Below are positions 36,174 through 46,950 of a DNA stretch of 64,000 bases, in pieces. The notes under the pieces are model-generated. The model was not told the DNA's origin. It made no database searches and saw nothing but the letters and a program-made list of their open reading frames with translations. Source of the stretch: Chimonanthus salicifolius (Eukaryota; Streptophyta; Magnoliopsida; Laurales; Calycanthaceae); NCBI GenBank assembly GCA_013350335.1, contig CM023535.1:31466991-31530990 (forward strand), in the 5' to 3' direction. A program made the position numbers and the translations under genes. Position 1 is the stretch's first letter. Each line of letters opens with the position of its first letter.

Positions 36174-36902
36174 ATGGCTATGTTGAATGGTGATGGGTGG
36201 GACTCATTACATGTTCATTTCATACATAGCATGTTTTTATGGAACTTTGTCACACATGTATTATTATTATACTATTTGCATGTTTTTTACTAACCATGTG
36301 GTAGCCCTATTCGAAAACACTACTGGGCGCGTTGATCTAACGCCCTATCTATATCCTTAGTGGATGACGCAGGAAAGTCAAAGATTGAGGATCGAGAAGG
36401 GGACCAAGCACAGAAACTTGGGCGGTTTGAATGATTTTGAATGGACTTGAATGGACTATTCATGGATGTGTTATTTGAATTATTTGGACAATGTAATTTG
36501 GTAACTAGATTTGTTGGCATGTAATAAGTAGATAAGTAGATGCTGTGGATTGGTTTATTTTGGATGGTTGGATTGAATGGTAGATTAATATTATTTAGTA
36601 ATATTGGAGAATAAGATCATGTACTTTGCTATCTAAGAATGGAAAATTGGAATAGTCATAGGTTCTATTATAACCTCAGTTAGATTAAGACTAAGTTAAT
36701 TCCGCAAGTTATATATGTACCATGTGCGGATCAGTTTTATGGACTTAGTTCATACGCACATGGGCTTGGCCAGTTAAGGGACGGATTTAGAGATCCGAAC
36801 TTAACTCGCGTCGTGACACTCCGCCCCGATCACATGATTATTATATTTAAAAAAAAATAAACTCTGAAAATTAGAGTGAAAAGGGCGGGGTGTGACAGAT
36901 AT

Positions 36903-37693
36903 GCTATAACCGGAGTCCATGCTCCGTCGGGGCGACCGAGAAGCAAACATGGGGATATTTTAACAGGAGTTCATGCTCCGTCGGGGCGACCGAGAAGCAA
37001 ACATGGGGATACCTTGACGAGGCCTTGCCGTCAAGGGGGATATGACATCATGATGGTATGGTTGATGGGTGGGACACATGACATGAGACACCCATGGCGT
37101 TGCATTCATTTTATGGTTTTCGTTTTATTACTATCTGTATGCTTGTTACCACTAATCCATGTGTTAGCCCTACTCGGAGTCCTACTGGGCGCGTGTCTAA
37201 CGCCCTACTTCTACCCTAGCTGATGACGCAGGAGATGGCGCAGCGGAAGGGCGCGACGGGAGCCAAGCGTAGGAGCTTGGGGAGGTGGCTACTTAATTTA
37301 TTTAAATTTGTTTTGGAAATGTATTTGAGTAGCCTACCTTGTCGGAAATGTAATATTTTAGATTACTTGCTTTGTTTTGGTTTTTATTTTTTTGGACATT
37401 GGGATGTTGAGGTATTTTGGTAATTAAACGAATGTTATCTTCCCTGTTATCTAAATTGGTAGGTTAGTCTCTATTTTAACTCCGCACTTAGTTTAAAATT
37501 CCTCGAGCTTACTTCTACGTGTGAACCATTCCCCGTGGACTTCGTTCCACACACGCGTAGGGTTGGCCAGTTAAGGGCCGGGCTTTAGAAGCTCGGACTT
37601 AACTCGCGTCATGACGTCCGCGCCCTTTGTCACTCTTTAATAATAAAAAAAAAAAATATACTCTGATTTCAGTGAAAAGGGGCGGGCGTTACA
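36903..37693 (+). mobile_element. Solo LTR L5, right part
   Basis: Continues L5 after L6: two further GGAGTCCATGCTCC modules (36910-37000), the stem CCTTGACG...CGTCAAGG (37012-37037), the GGGCG hairpin (37186-37206), acceptor-like GATGACGCAG (37223-37232), and the terminal hairpin (37570-37603). Ends GGGCGGGCGTTACA, then target repeat GGTAA at 37694. Confidence 0.93.
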
Positions 37694-38507
37694 GGTAAAG
37701 TGTTGGGTCATTGCCCAATTAAGACCCAACGAATTGTGGAAATGGTTTCAATAGAATTAAATGGGGCTTAATTAAAATGGTAATGTAATATATCTATCTA
37801 GATTAAGTGGTATGCGCATGAGATGTGTGTGAGGTTGACATGGAAACATATATTGACTAGATTTTAGGAATTGGAAGATTGCATGCGCATGGGAGGTATT
37901 GATGGAAAGATTTTAGGAGTTGAAATATGGAATAGATATGCAATCCACGTTGATATGCTTAAGATGGTCTTTTCCTTTGTTAAGAGTGATACTAGGGGAT
38001 TGCTAAATAAATAAGATATCTAAAATTAAATAAAGAATGCATGGCTGTGTGTGCGAGACTTGTACATCCATGAGGATGCGCATATGATCATTTAAAAAGA
38101 GGTCCTTTCCCTTGATTAAGAACGGCACAAGGCAATTGCTAATTTGAAGGGATCTTGGCATCTTCTAATTATAATTAGGATCGATTGGAAGTTGATAAAA
38201 GGAGAGACACAAGGGGCGCATGGCACATCCAAATCAACAAGGGGCGCAAGGCACCTTCTAAATATATGACCGAGTTGATGGTTTTATAAAAGAAAGGAAG
38301 CATAAGAAGGGGCGCACGGCATACATAATTAAGGGAGGGTCGTGACGCTGGTGTGCTCTGGCAATAAGATCAGTCTCGGCTGTGTAAAAGATCAAGTAGA
38401 AAGAGGCTAAGGAAGAAAAGGATCGGAAGAACAAATCGGAGCGAAGGAAAACCGGAGAAGTCGTGGAACCGGTTAGTATTTTGATAATTTTGTTTAAAGA
38501 AAGGAAC

Positions 38508-39470
38508 CATAGGGTTTGGCCATGGTGTATGGCCAAACCCCATGGAAGAAAATTGAGGGAATGATTATGATAATTTAATGGAATGATGAACCATAGGGTT
38601 CGGCCATGATGTATGGCCGAACCCCATGGAAGGACATTGATTATTTTAATGGAATTTTGGAGGATGAAAATCATGGAATATTATATATGTTTTAAAAGGG
38701 TTTAAATAGAAGGTTGTTGGTGAAGAACCTTGGACCATGGGTTTGACCAAGGGGTATGGCCGAACCCCATAAATAATTATGGAATTATACTCATATAGTT
38801 AGATCATGGAAAGGATGGCAAAGTTGTAATTATAGACTAACATGAAAGATCATGGGTTCGGCCATGGTGTATGGCCGAACCCCATGAGGTCTTTTATGGA
38901 TTTAAGTTGTTAACCATGTTAAACAACTGTGGTATGAGTAATTACCTAAGGAAAGAAGGGCACAAACCCAAAGGGTGAGGTTCGGCCATGTGGTATGGCC
39001 GAACCCCACCAAGGAGTATCTATGGACTTAGGGTTTTAGATATTGAATTTAAGTGGACTGTTTTAATAATTTTAACGGATGAAAATAATAAATGAAGGTT
39101 AATGATTTAAATGATCTTAAACATTGGAAATGGTGAATAACTATGGACCATGGATTCGGCCATGTGGCATGGCCAAACCCCATGAAGAGTTATTGGTGGA
39201 CTTAGATGTTTATGGACTTATGTTTTGAACTTAAACATAAAGTGATGGAGGAAATGACAATATTGTAATTAAAATGGAAATAAGGGACCATGGGTTCGGC
39301 CATGGTGTATGGCTGAACCCCATGGGAATTATTTGGTGGACTAAGGGTCTATGTATGGTAGATTAAAATGAATGAAATGTTAACTAAGGATTAGACAAAT
39401 GGCAAAGTTGTAATAAAGGGTGAAAGTGATGGATCATGGGTTCGGCCATGGTGTGTGGCCGAACCCCATG
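38508..39470 (+). repeat. GGTTCGGCC hairpin array in E4 LTR (8 copies)
   Basis: Copies near 38512, 38595, 38735, 38851, 38976, 39148, 39290 and 39435. The copy at 38595 has outer flanks CCAT...ATGG; the copy at 38976 has GGTG...CACC instead. Both flanks stay paired. Confidence 0.92.
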
Positions 39471-39799
39471 AGGAATGTTTTATGGACTTGGACATTATTG
39501 TAAATCAAATGGGTCATGGTTTTAACTGATTGACATATTATATGGTAACGGGACCTCACAAGGTGTGTACGATCGTGAGCGATTACCGGACGAAAGCGCA
39601 AGGACACGTTAGTGGTCTTTGGTAGGATTCCACCTCTTTGAAACCATGGGTTTAATGTACAATGTTTTTATCTTATTTTTGATGAATTATGTTGTAAAAG
39701 ATATTGTTTCAAAATGTGAGTTTTAATGCTATGTTTATATGATAAAATAACATGTGATTCATTAGCATCTCATGCATGGCATGGGGTGAAGGATATGTA

Positions 39800-39930
39800 A
39801 CCGAAGGGGCCACACTCCGTGGAGGCATCCGAAAAACCTATGTGGGATACCTTGATGTGCTTTTCCATCAAGAAGAAACCGGAGGAACCACACTCCGTCG
39901 GGGCGTCCGAAAGACATATGTGGGGGTACT
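39800..39930 (+). promoter_or_regulatory. Structured module pair in E4 LTR
   Basis: Two units with GGCCACACTCCGT, TATGTGGG and the stem CTTGATG...CATCAAG (39850-39873). The second unit has lost its stem-loop. Confidence 0.65.
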
Positions 39931-40539
39931 TATATGTACTTGTGATGGGTGGGACTCATTGCATTTGACATCATGACATGGCATGGTTTATATGGTTTTT
40001 GACATTATGATATTATTATGCATGTTTTGTACTAACCATGTGTTAGCCCTAATTGGAATACCTACTGGGCGCGTTGTTCTAATGCCCTACTTCTACCCTA
40101 GTGGATGATACAGGAAACAAGGGGAACGATGAACGCGAAAAGGGCCAAGCATAGGAGCTTGGATGCTTTTAGTTTTTATTTTGATTAAGTTACTTATGGA
40201 CTTGTATTTGAGTAACTAGACTTCAGGCATATAATAATTCAAATGATTTGCTATGGTTGGATGTTTATTTGATAATTAAGTTATGTTAATTATGATTAAG
40301 GACTTAACGTATTTTGCTATCTAAAATGAATTAATGGATATGGACCTTAGATGGGTAAAGGGTTGGGTCAATTGCCCAATTAAGACCCAACGGATTGTGG
40401 ATATGGTGGCAATTGGAATAATTGGGTAAGATGTATTCAATTGGGTCAAAATGTCCAATTGGGACCCAATGGGTCGTGTTTAACTTGGTTGACCACCAAG
40501 TGAGTTAAGTTAAATTAAGTGAGTTGAGATGGACGGTTT

Positions 40540-41170
40540 GCATTTTTAAATTGAAATTCAAACAATGGGAAGGACGGTTTACATTTTAAATTTAATTTCA
40601 AATAATGGGATGGACGGTTTTTATTTCAAATGAGTTGGGATGGACGGCTTTGACATTTCAAATTCAAGTTCAAACAATGGTTATACGTTGGAGAGATGAA
40701 GGTGGTTTAAAATTCAAATTCAAAATAAATGGGGTGGATGGTTTTACATTTGAAATTCAAGCAAATGGAGTACATTTGAAATTCAAGTAAATGGGGTGGA
40801 CGGTTTTATGTTTGAAATTCAAACAAATAAGATGGAGGAGTTATGTTTAATTCAAATTCAAAACAAAGATACACGTTGGAGATGGAGGAGTGTTGGTTTA
40901 TTTCAAATTCAAACAAATGAAGGTGGTTTGTTGTTTCAAATTCAACAAGGATACACGCTAGAAAGGTGGGGAGTGTTGGTTTAATTTTTAAATTCAAACA
41001 AATGGAGGAGTATTGGTTTATTTTAAATACAAAGGCAAGGCACACATTGGAGAGATAATGGAGATGGTTATGGTTTAATTTTCAAATTCAAACAAATGGA
41101 GGAGTATTGGTTTATTTCAAATTCAAAGGCACATGATGGAGAGATAATGGTTTAATTTTCAAATTCAAAC
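40540..41170 (+). repeat. Degenerate AAATTCAAAC-type repeats in L7
   Basis: At least ten irregular copies of a 40 to 60 bp motif, roughly CAAATTCAAACAAATGGAGG plus GGTTTA, with variable length. Short open frames rich in KFKF and FEIQ arise from it and are not genes. Confidence 0.75.
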
Positions 41171-41654
41171 AAGGCTCAACTCTCCCTCTCCCACTTGGCT
41201 ATCTCTCTCCCTCACACTCTCTCTTAGCCGACCAGCATTCTAAGGAAAAGGAGATAAACATTTGGAGAATTCTATGTCATTCTCTCCCTCTCTCTCACAA
41301 GGCCGGTTCTCCTCTCAAAGACCAAAAAGGGTTGAAGCATTGTGCTAAGCTTCTCTCTCAAACCTGCCTCCATCTTGGCTGAACCAACCCTTGGTGATCT
41401 TATCTGGATCAAGCTCATATATTGGCTGAAGATCAAAGAGAAGAAGAAGAAGGAAGGCTAAGGATTAAAGAGGTGCAAAAGGAAAACGGAAGAACAAGCC
41501 GAAGCAAAGATCAAATCGGAGGAGTCGCAGAAACGGTAGGTGCTCAATAAACTTTTATTAAGTAAGATAGCCAAGGAAACATGGTCATGCTATTGTATGT
41601 TCAAATCCTAAAAGGGATATACAAAAACCATTGAGTATGAAAAAGAGATTGATT

Positions 41655-42640
41655 AAGTTCGGCCATGATGAATGGCCGAACCCATCAAAAGGTATGATCA
41701 TGGCTATGAAGTTTAAAGGAAGAGATAAGGAACCATAGGGTTCGGCCATGTGTATGGCCGAATTCCATGGAAGAAAATGAAGGATAAATGATATGTTAAA
41801 TGGAAGGTTATTATATATTTCTAAAGGGACTAAATGGAAGTATGAATGGGAAACATCAAAGGATCAAATGATAAAATTGTATGTCTAGTTTGAAGGAAAA
41901 TAAAGAACCATAGGGTTCGGCCATGTGTATGGCCGAACCCCATGAAGGGTTTTTGATTTTTTTTAAAGGGTTTAAAATATGTGGGAAAGTGATGGACTTG
42001 GATATATTTTGTTTACCAAAAAGAATGGAAAGAGGAGCACCAAAACGAAAGGGGTGAGGTTCGGCCATGGTGTATGGCCGAACTCCACCAAGTGCTATGT
42101 ATGGTGTTTTGTTTTAAAAGATCTAAAAATATTCAAATGGATAGAATTATGAGAACCATTCATAGATGGATAAAGGTTTTAATGGAAATAAGGAACTATA
42201 GGGTTCAGCCATGTGTATGGCCGAACCCCATAGAGTGGCAATGATGGAGGATTAAGGGCTAGATAATTAGATGAATGGATTGGTAATTAGTCTTATGTAA
42301 GAAGGATTAAAGGACCAAATTTGAGATGGTGAGGTTCGGCCATGTTGTATGGCTGAACCCCACTAAGTTGGATTTGTTATGGACATTGGTTATAAGCAAA
42401 ATTAAACATTGGTTAGGTTAGTGGCAATATTCTAAATAAGGAATGAAATGATCAAAGGACTTGAAAGAGGGGTCAAAACCAAAATAGTGAGGGTCGGCCA
42501 TGTTGTATGGCCGAACCCCACCAAGGTGCATTTGGTAGATTGAGGTTTTTAAATAAGCTAATTGGATGGTATTGATCCAAAACAAAGAAAGATCAAATTC
42601 AAAGTGGGTGAGGTTCGGCCTTGGGGTATGACCGAACCCC
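41655..42640 (+). repeat. GGTTCGGCC hairpin array in L7 (8 copies)
   Basis: Copies near 41655, 41737, 41911, 42055, 42200, 42330, 42486 and 42610. Outer flanks change from CCAT...ATGG (left) to CTAT...ATAG (42200) to GGTG...CAC (right); pairing is kept in each. Confidence 0.92.
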
Positions 42641-42971
42641 ACAAGGTGTTGTGTTTGGTGTTGGACTTAGTTAGAAATCAAATGGTATATGTATTGACTT
42701 ATTGACATGAAATAAGGTAACGGGACTTCTTGAATAGTGCGCAATCGCGAACAGTTGACGGTTTGAGAAGAAAAGATATTTTTAAGTGACTTTTGTGTAG
42801 GTTTCCTATCTCTTTGTAACCACATATTGTACTTGCTGTTTTTATGTTGATTTTGATGAGTTATTTGTGTGAAAGTATTATGTTTCAAAGAGGTTTTGAA
42901 TGCTAAGATTCTATTACATATAACATGTACTCATTGACATCTCATGCATGGCATGGGGTGATGGTTATGTA

Positions 42972-43107
42972 ACCGAAGGCCACACTCCATCGGGGCGTCC
43001 GAAAGACCATTGTGGGGTACCTTGATGATGAGAATCCCATCAAGAGGAAACCGGAGGCCACACTCCGTCGGGGCGTTCGAAAGACCACTGTGGGGTACTT
43101 TGGTGAT
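42972..43107 (+). promoter_or_regulatory. Tandem structured module pair in L7
   Basis: Two GGCCACACTCC(A/G)TCGGGG units with CCA(T/C)TGTGGGG and one stem CTTGATG...CATCAAG (43020-43044). The CCACA/TGTGG pairing is kept in both. Confidence 0.7.
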
Positions 43108-43782
43108 GGCTATGTATATTTGTGATGGGTGGGACTCATTACATTTGCATACATACATAGCATTGTTTTTGTAAAGTTTTGATGATCATGTATTATTATG
43201 ATATATGCATGTTTTTATACTAACCTTGTGGTAGCCCTAATCGGAAACACCTACTGGGCGCGTTGTTCTAACGCCCTATTTCTATCCTTAGTCGATGACA
43301 TAGGAAAGGGAAAGGTCAAGGCTCGCGAAGGAAACCAAACGTAGGAGCTTGGGCTTTTGAATGGACTTATTTATGGATATTTTGTTTAAGTTTACATGGA
43401 CATGTAATTTGTTAGCTAGATGTGGGCATGTAATAATTTAGTATTATTTGTTATGGTTTGGTATGGTTTGGAATGAATGTTTAAGTTTAAGATAACTTTG
43501 GATAAACGATTATGTACTTTGCTATCTAATAAAATGGAGTAGTCATAGGTTCCATTATAATCCGCAGTTAGTTTAAGTAATATTCCGCAAGTTTTATTTA
43601 GTACCATATGTGAATCGTTTTTCATGGACTTAGTCCATGCACATATGGGTTTGGCCATTTAAGGGACGGACTTTAGAAGTCCGAACTTAATTCGCGTCTT
43701 GACACTCTGCTCTTATCACACTTGTTTTATTTAAAAAAAAAAAGATAGACTCGATTTCGAGTGAAAAGGGCGGGGCGTTACA

Positions 43783-44385
43783 CATCTAGAGGCTTGCCTG
43801 GTAACTGTTGTTGTAAAAGAACTCCACCAACGGCAAGTGATCCTCCCATCCACCCTTGAAGTCTAGCATACATGCTCTCAGCATATCCTCCAATGTCTGT
43901 ATCGTCCTCTCCGACTGTCCATCAATCTGTGGGTGGAATGCTATGCTAGTCAATAGATCCGTCCCCATAGCCGACTACATGCTCTGCCATACTCTGCCTG
44001 TGAATCGACCATCTCTATCAGACACAATAGTCCGGGGAATACCATGTAGTCTGATGATATCCCGGATGTACCGTCGACCCAAGGTCTCAGATGAATCTGT
44101 CATCTTGATGGGAAGGAAGTGCGCAGACTTGGTCAATCGATCTACCACGACCCATATTGCATCGTTGCCCTTTGATGACCTTGGCAACCCTATCACAAAA
44201 TCCATGGAGATGTGCTCCCATTTCCACTCCGACACTGGTAAAGGTTTGAGTAAACCCGGTGGCTTCTGATGTTCCGCCTTAACCTGCTGGCAAGTTAGGC
44301 AGTGAGCAACAAACTCTGCCACATCTCTCTTGAGTCCATGCCACCATCAGATCATGATACATCTTGGTGCTACCCGGATGAATAG
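43783..44385 (-). pseudogene. E5 pol relic: integrase core
   Basis: A minus-strand integrase piece with the zinc-finger end (CLTCQQVK), catalytic Asp in MDFVIGLP, second Asp in SDRDGRF (43975-44322) and Glu in DGQSERTIQ (43786-43968). A stop near 43970 splits the two frames. It is bounded on the left by L7 and on the right by L8, and it continues at 48408 and 51875. The downstream C-terminal part is missing, presumably lost in the L7 deletion. Confidence 0.88.
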
Positions 44386-45115
44386 TATAACACCCCGCCC
44401 TTTTTCACTCAACGAAAAATCAGAGTCTATTTTTTTTTTTATAATAGAAGAGTGAGAGAGAGCGGGACGCCACGACGTGAGCTAAGTCCGAACTTCTAAA
44501 GCCCGACCCTTAACTGGCCAACCATACGTGTGCGTGGACCAAGTCCACTGAAATGGTTCACACGTACTCAAGTTAACATGCAGAATAATAATAGGAAACA
44601 ATCTTATTCTATTTTAGATAGCAAAATAGTCCAACACTTAATAATAATTACCTTAAGTTAAATATCCAAAATCAGCCATCCAAACCATAGCAAATATATC
44701 TACGTTATTACATTCCCGACTGCAAGTTACTCAAATACATTATCCATGAGTAACTTAAAAAAAATGAAACTTAATCATCCAAGCTCCTAAGCTTGGCTCC
44801 GATCATGTCCTCGTTCAGTCTATTCCCTGTATCATCAAATAGGGTAGAAGTAGGGCGTTAGACAACGCGCCCAGTACGTATTCCAATTAGGGTCAAATAC
44901 ATGGGTTAGTATAAAAATCCAGATATAATACATCATACCGTACTTGTAAAACATCGTATCCAAAATCATGTATGATAATAGAGATCCAATCATACAGATA
45001 AAACCAGCAACAATGCATGATAATAGAGATCATAATCATGCTGATGCAATGCCATGCCATGGGTGCCATATGCCATGAGTCCCACCCATCACCCATGTCA
45101 CAATCACAAAACATC

Positions 45116-45397
45116 CTCTTGATGGAAAACTCCTCATCAAGGTATCACAAACATAGTATCCTCTTGATGGAAAACTCATCATCAAGTTATCCCCACAGCT
45201 GTCTTATGGACGCCACGACGGAGTGTGGCCTCTGGTTACCTCTTGATGGAATAATGCACATCAAGGTACCCCTCATGACTTACGGACGGCCCGACGGAGC
45301 GTGGGTCTCTGGTTACCTCTTGGTGGATAATGCACACCAAGGTACCCCCACAGTTGCCTTACGGACGCCCCGACCAAGTGTGGTCCCCGGTTACATA
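45116..45397 (-). promoter_or_regulatory. Structured modules in L8 (four stems)
   Basis: Read on the plus strand, stems CTTGATG...CATCAAG recur at 45117, 45162 and 45244, then CTTGGTG...CACCAAG at 45318. The last is a paired A-T to G-C change. Two GACGGAG(T/C)GTGG units lie between them. Confidence 0.72.
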
Positions 45398-45724
45398 TCA
45401 TCCTTCCCATGCCATGCATGAGATGCAAATGCCAACATCGTATGTAGTAATACAAATCATAGAATTAGAAATCTATATTTGAAACATAACATTTGATACA
45501 AAATAACTCATCAAAATATGAATTAAAACCATCATACATATCCCATGGTATCAATGAGGTAGAATCCTACCAATGACTAACTAAAGTGTCCTTGCATTTT
45601 TCGTCTGGAAACTGTTCACTGATCGTACACCTCTTGTGAGGTCCCGTCACCTTATTACATAACAATAAATCAAAAACCAATGACCCCTTTGATTTCCAAC
45701 CATGTTTAAGTCCATAAACATAAC

Positions 45725-46950
45725 TTAGTGGGGTTCGGCCATACAACATGGTCGAACCTCACTCACTTGAATTTGGGTCCCTCTTTTTGATCCTTGATCA
45801 TTCTAACCAATGTTGGCCGAAGTTCATGACATCTTTGATTCGTTAAACCAATCACACATAAGTTAATCATTTAACCTTATTAACACCCTAAATCCATAAA
45901 ACATTCCCCATGGGGTTCAACCATACACCATGGCCGAACCCATGGTCCATCATTTTCACCTATTTACATCTTTGCCATTATTCTATCCATCGTTAATTAC
46001 CTAGCTTATTTACATATAACTTAAGTCCCAAAATGATCCATACATGATTCCTTAATAAAAAAAAATAGATACATAAATGAATCCTCCATTTCCTAGCTTA
46101 ATCATTCATTCATTTAAACATGTATAAATCTCCACATGACCCATTAAAATGGTCCAAAACATCTAAGTCCATCAATATGATTTCCATTATTTTCATGATC
46201 AAAATGCATCTAAGTCCATCAACATCCCTGCATTTAAAACATTAATAATCTTCCATGGGGTTCGGCCATAAAACATGGCCAAACCCTATGGTTCAATAAA
46301 TCATACCTCCATGATTTATCCTTTTAAAAACCTATTAAGATCATTAACCAACTTCCATGGTTTTCATCCTTCAAAACCCATAACAATTACCACCATACTT
46401 CCATTTTAAAACCTTTTAATATCCTTAACCCTTTCCATGGTTTAACCACCTTTAAAACCATTAATACTTCTCCATGGGGTTCGGCCATACAACATGGCTG
46501 AACCCATGGTCCCAGGTTTTTTACCATTATAACATATTAGATCATGTTTTCCAACATTTAAGACCTACTTAAAATTATCCAACATCTCCCATCATTATCA
46601 TCCTTTAACACCATTTTAAAATCACTAACTTACATCTATGATTTTTCATCCTTTAAATCCATTAAAAATCACTGATATCTTTTCCATGGGGTTCGGCCAT
46701 GTTGGTTCATCATTTCTTTTAAATGTATCATTCATCCATGATTGATTCTTTGATGGGGTTCGGCCATACATCATGGCCGAACCTCATCCACCCCTTTTTG
46801 GTCCTTGATGGTTCTTGTATATACAATTTAGGGTTTGGCCATGCAAAGGCCAAACCATGATCCTTGATTATCCACCATTTCCCATATGGTAATGCATAAG
46901 TCCTTAGCCACAACAAGATTAGGGTTCGGCCATGCAATGGCCGAACCATG
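45725..46950 (-). repeat. GGTTCGGCC hairpin array in L8 (about 8 copies)
   Basis: Copies near 45730, 45913, 46258, 46478, 46750, 46835 and 46923, with a half copy at 46690 that kept only one arm. The copies at 46835 and 46923 are short (loop GCAA) and lie closest to the donor-like site. Confidence 0.88.

Larger units (their letters stand above)
33056..36897 (+). mobile_element. Solo LTR L6 (family A) inside L5, TSD GATAT
   Basis: A 3842-bp LTR, TGTAACACGCTGG...GGGGTGTGACA, flanked by GATAT (33051-33055 and 36898-36902). It matches L2 along its length. Donor-like GTAGGT at 34558 follows GAGTCGCGGAAACG. Hairpins lie near 34677, 34905, 35061, 35243, 35483, 35625 and 35694. The structured pair is at 36022-36173, the acceptor-like GATGACGCAG at 36363-36372, and the terminal hairpin at 36773-36805. 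Confidence 0.95.
37699..40326 (+). mobile_element. E4 3' LTR, main part, 3' end missing
   Basis: Resumes the E4 LTR after L5 (TTGGGTCATTGCCCAATTAA). It has a donor-like GTTAGT (38472), eight GGTTCGGCC hairpins (38512-39470), the structured pair (39800-39930), the GGGCG hairpin (about 40066) and an acceptor-like GATGATACAG (40104-40113). It stops within TTTGCTATCTAAAATG, where sequence from near the start of another LTR of the same family takes over. About 200 terminal bases are lost. Confidence 0.85.
40327..43782 (+). mobile_element. LTR fragment L7 (family D), lacks first ~65 bp
   Basis: Joins directly to the truncated E4 LTR at about 40327 and runs to GGGCGGGGCGTTACA at 43782. Its right flank CATCT lies in the E5 integrase, where related copies read GCCATCTGGAGG, so it inserted there; the left flank has been deleted. 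It has a degenerate AAATTCAAAC-rich block (40540-41170), donor-like GTAGGT (41536), eight hairpins (41655-42640), the structured pair (42972-43107) and the terminal hairpin (43658-43690). Confidence 0.88.

Noticed and set aside
37223..37423. Open frame MTQEMAQRKGATGAKRRSLG
   Set aside because: It overlaps the conserved LTR acceptor-like region; the equivalent frame is shifted or stopped in L2, L6 and L12, so it is not a conserved gene.
38508..42640. Regularly spaced repeats resembling a CRISPR array
   Set aside because: Spacers are 80 to 250 bp and irregular, the repeats are inverted, and the context is plant LTR DNA.
38508..42640. Each hairpin being a separate MITE or foldback insertion
   Set aside because: No target-site duplication flanks the hairpins, and positions are shared between LTR copies, so they are inherited parts of the LTR.
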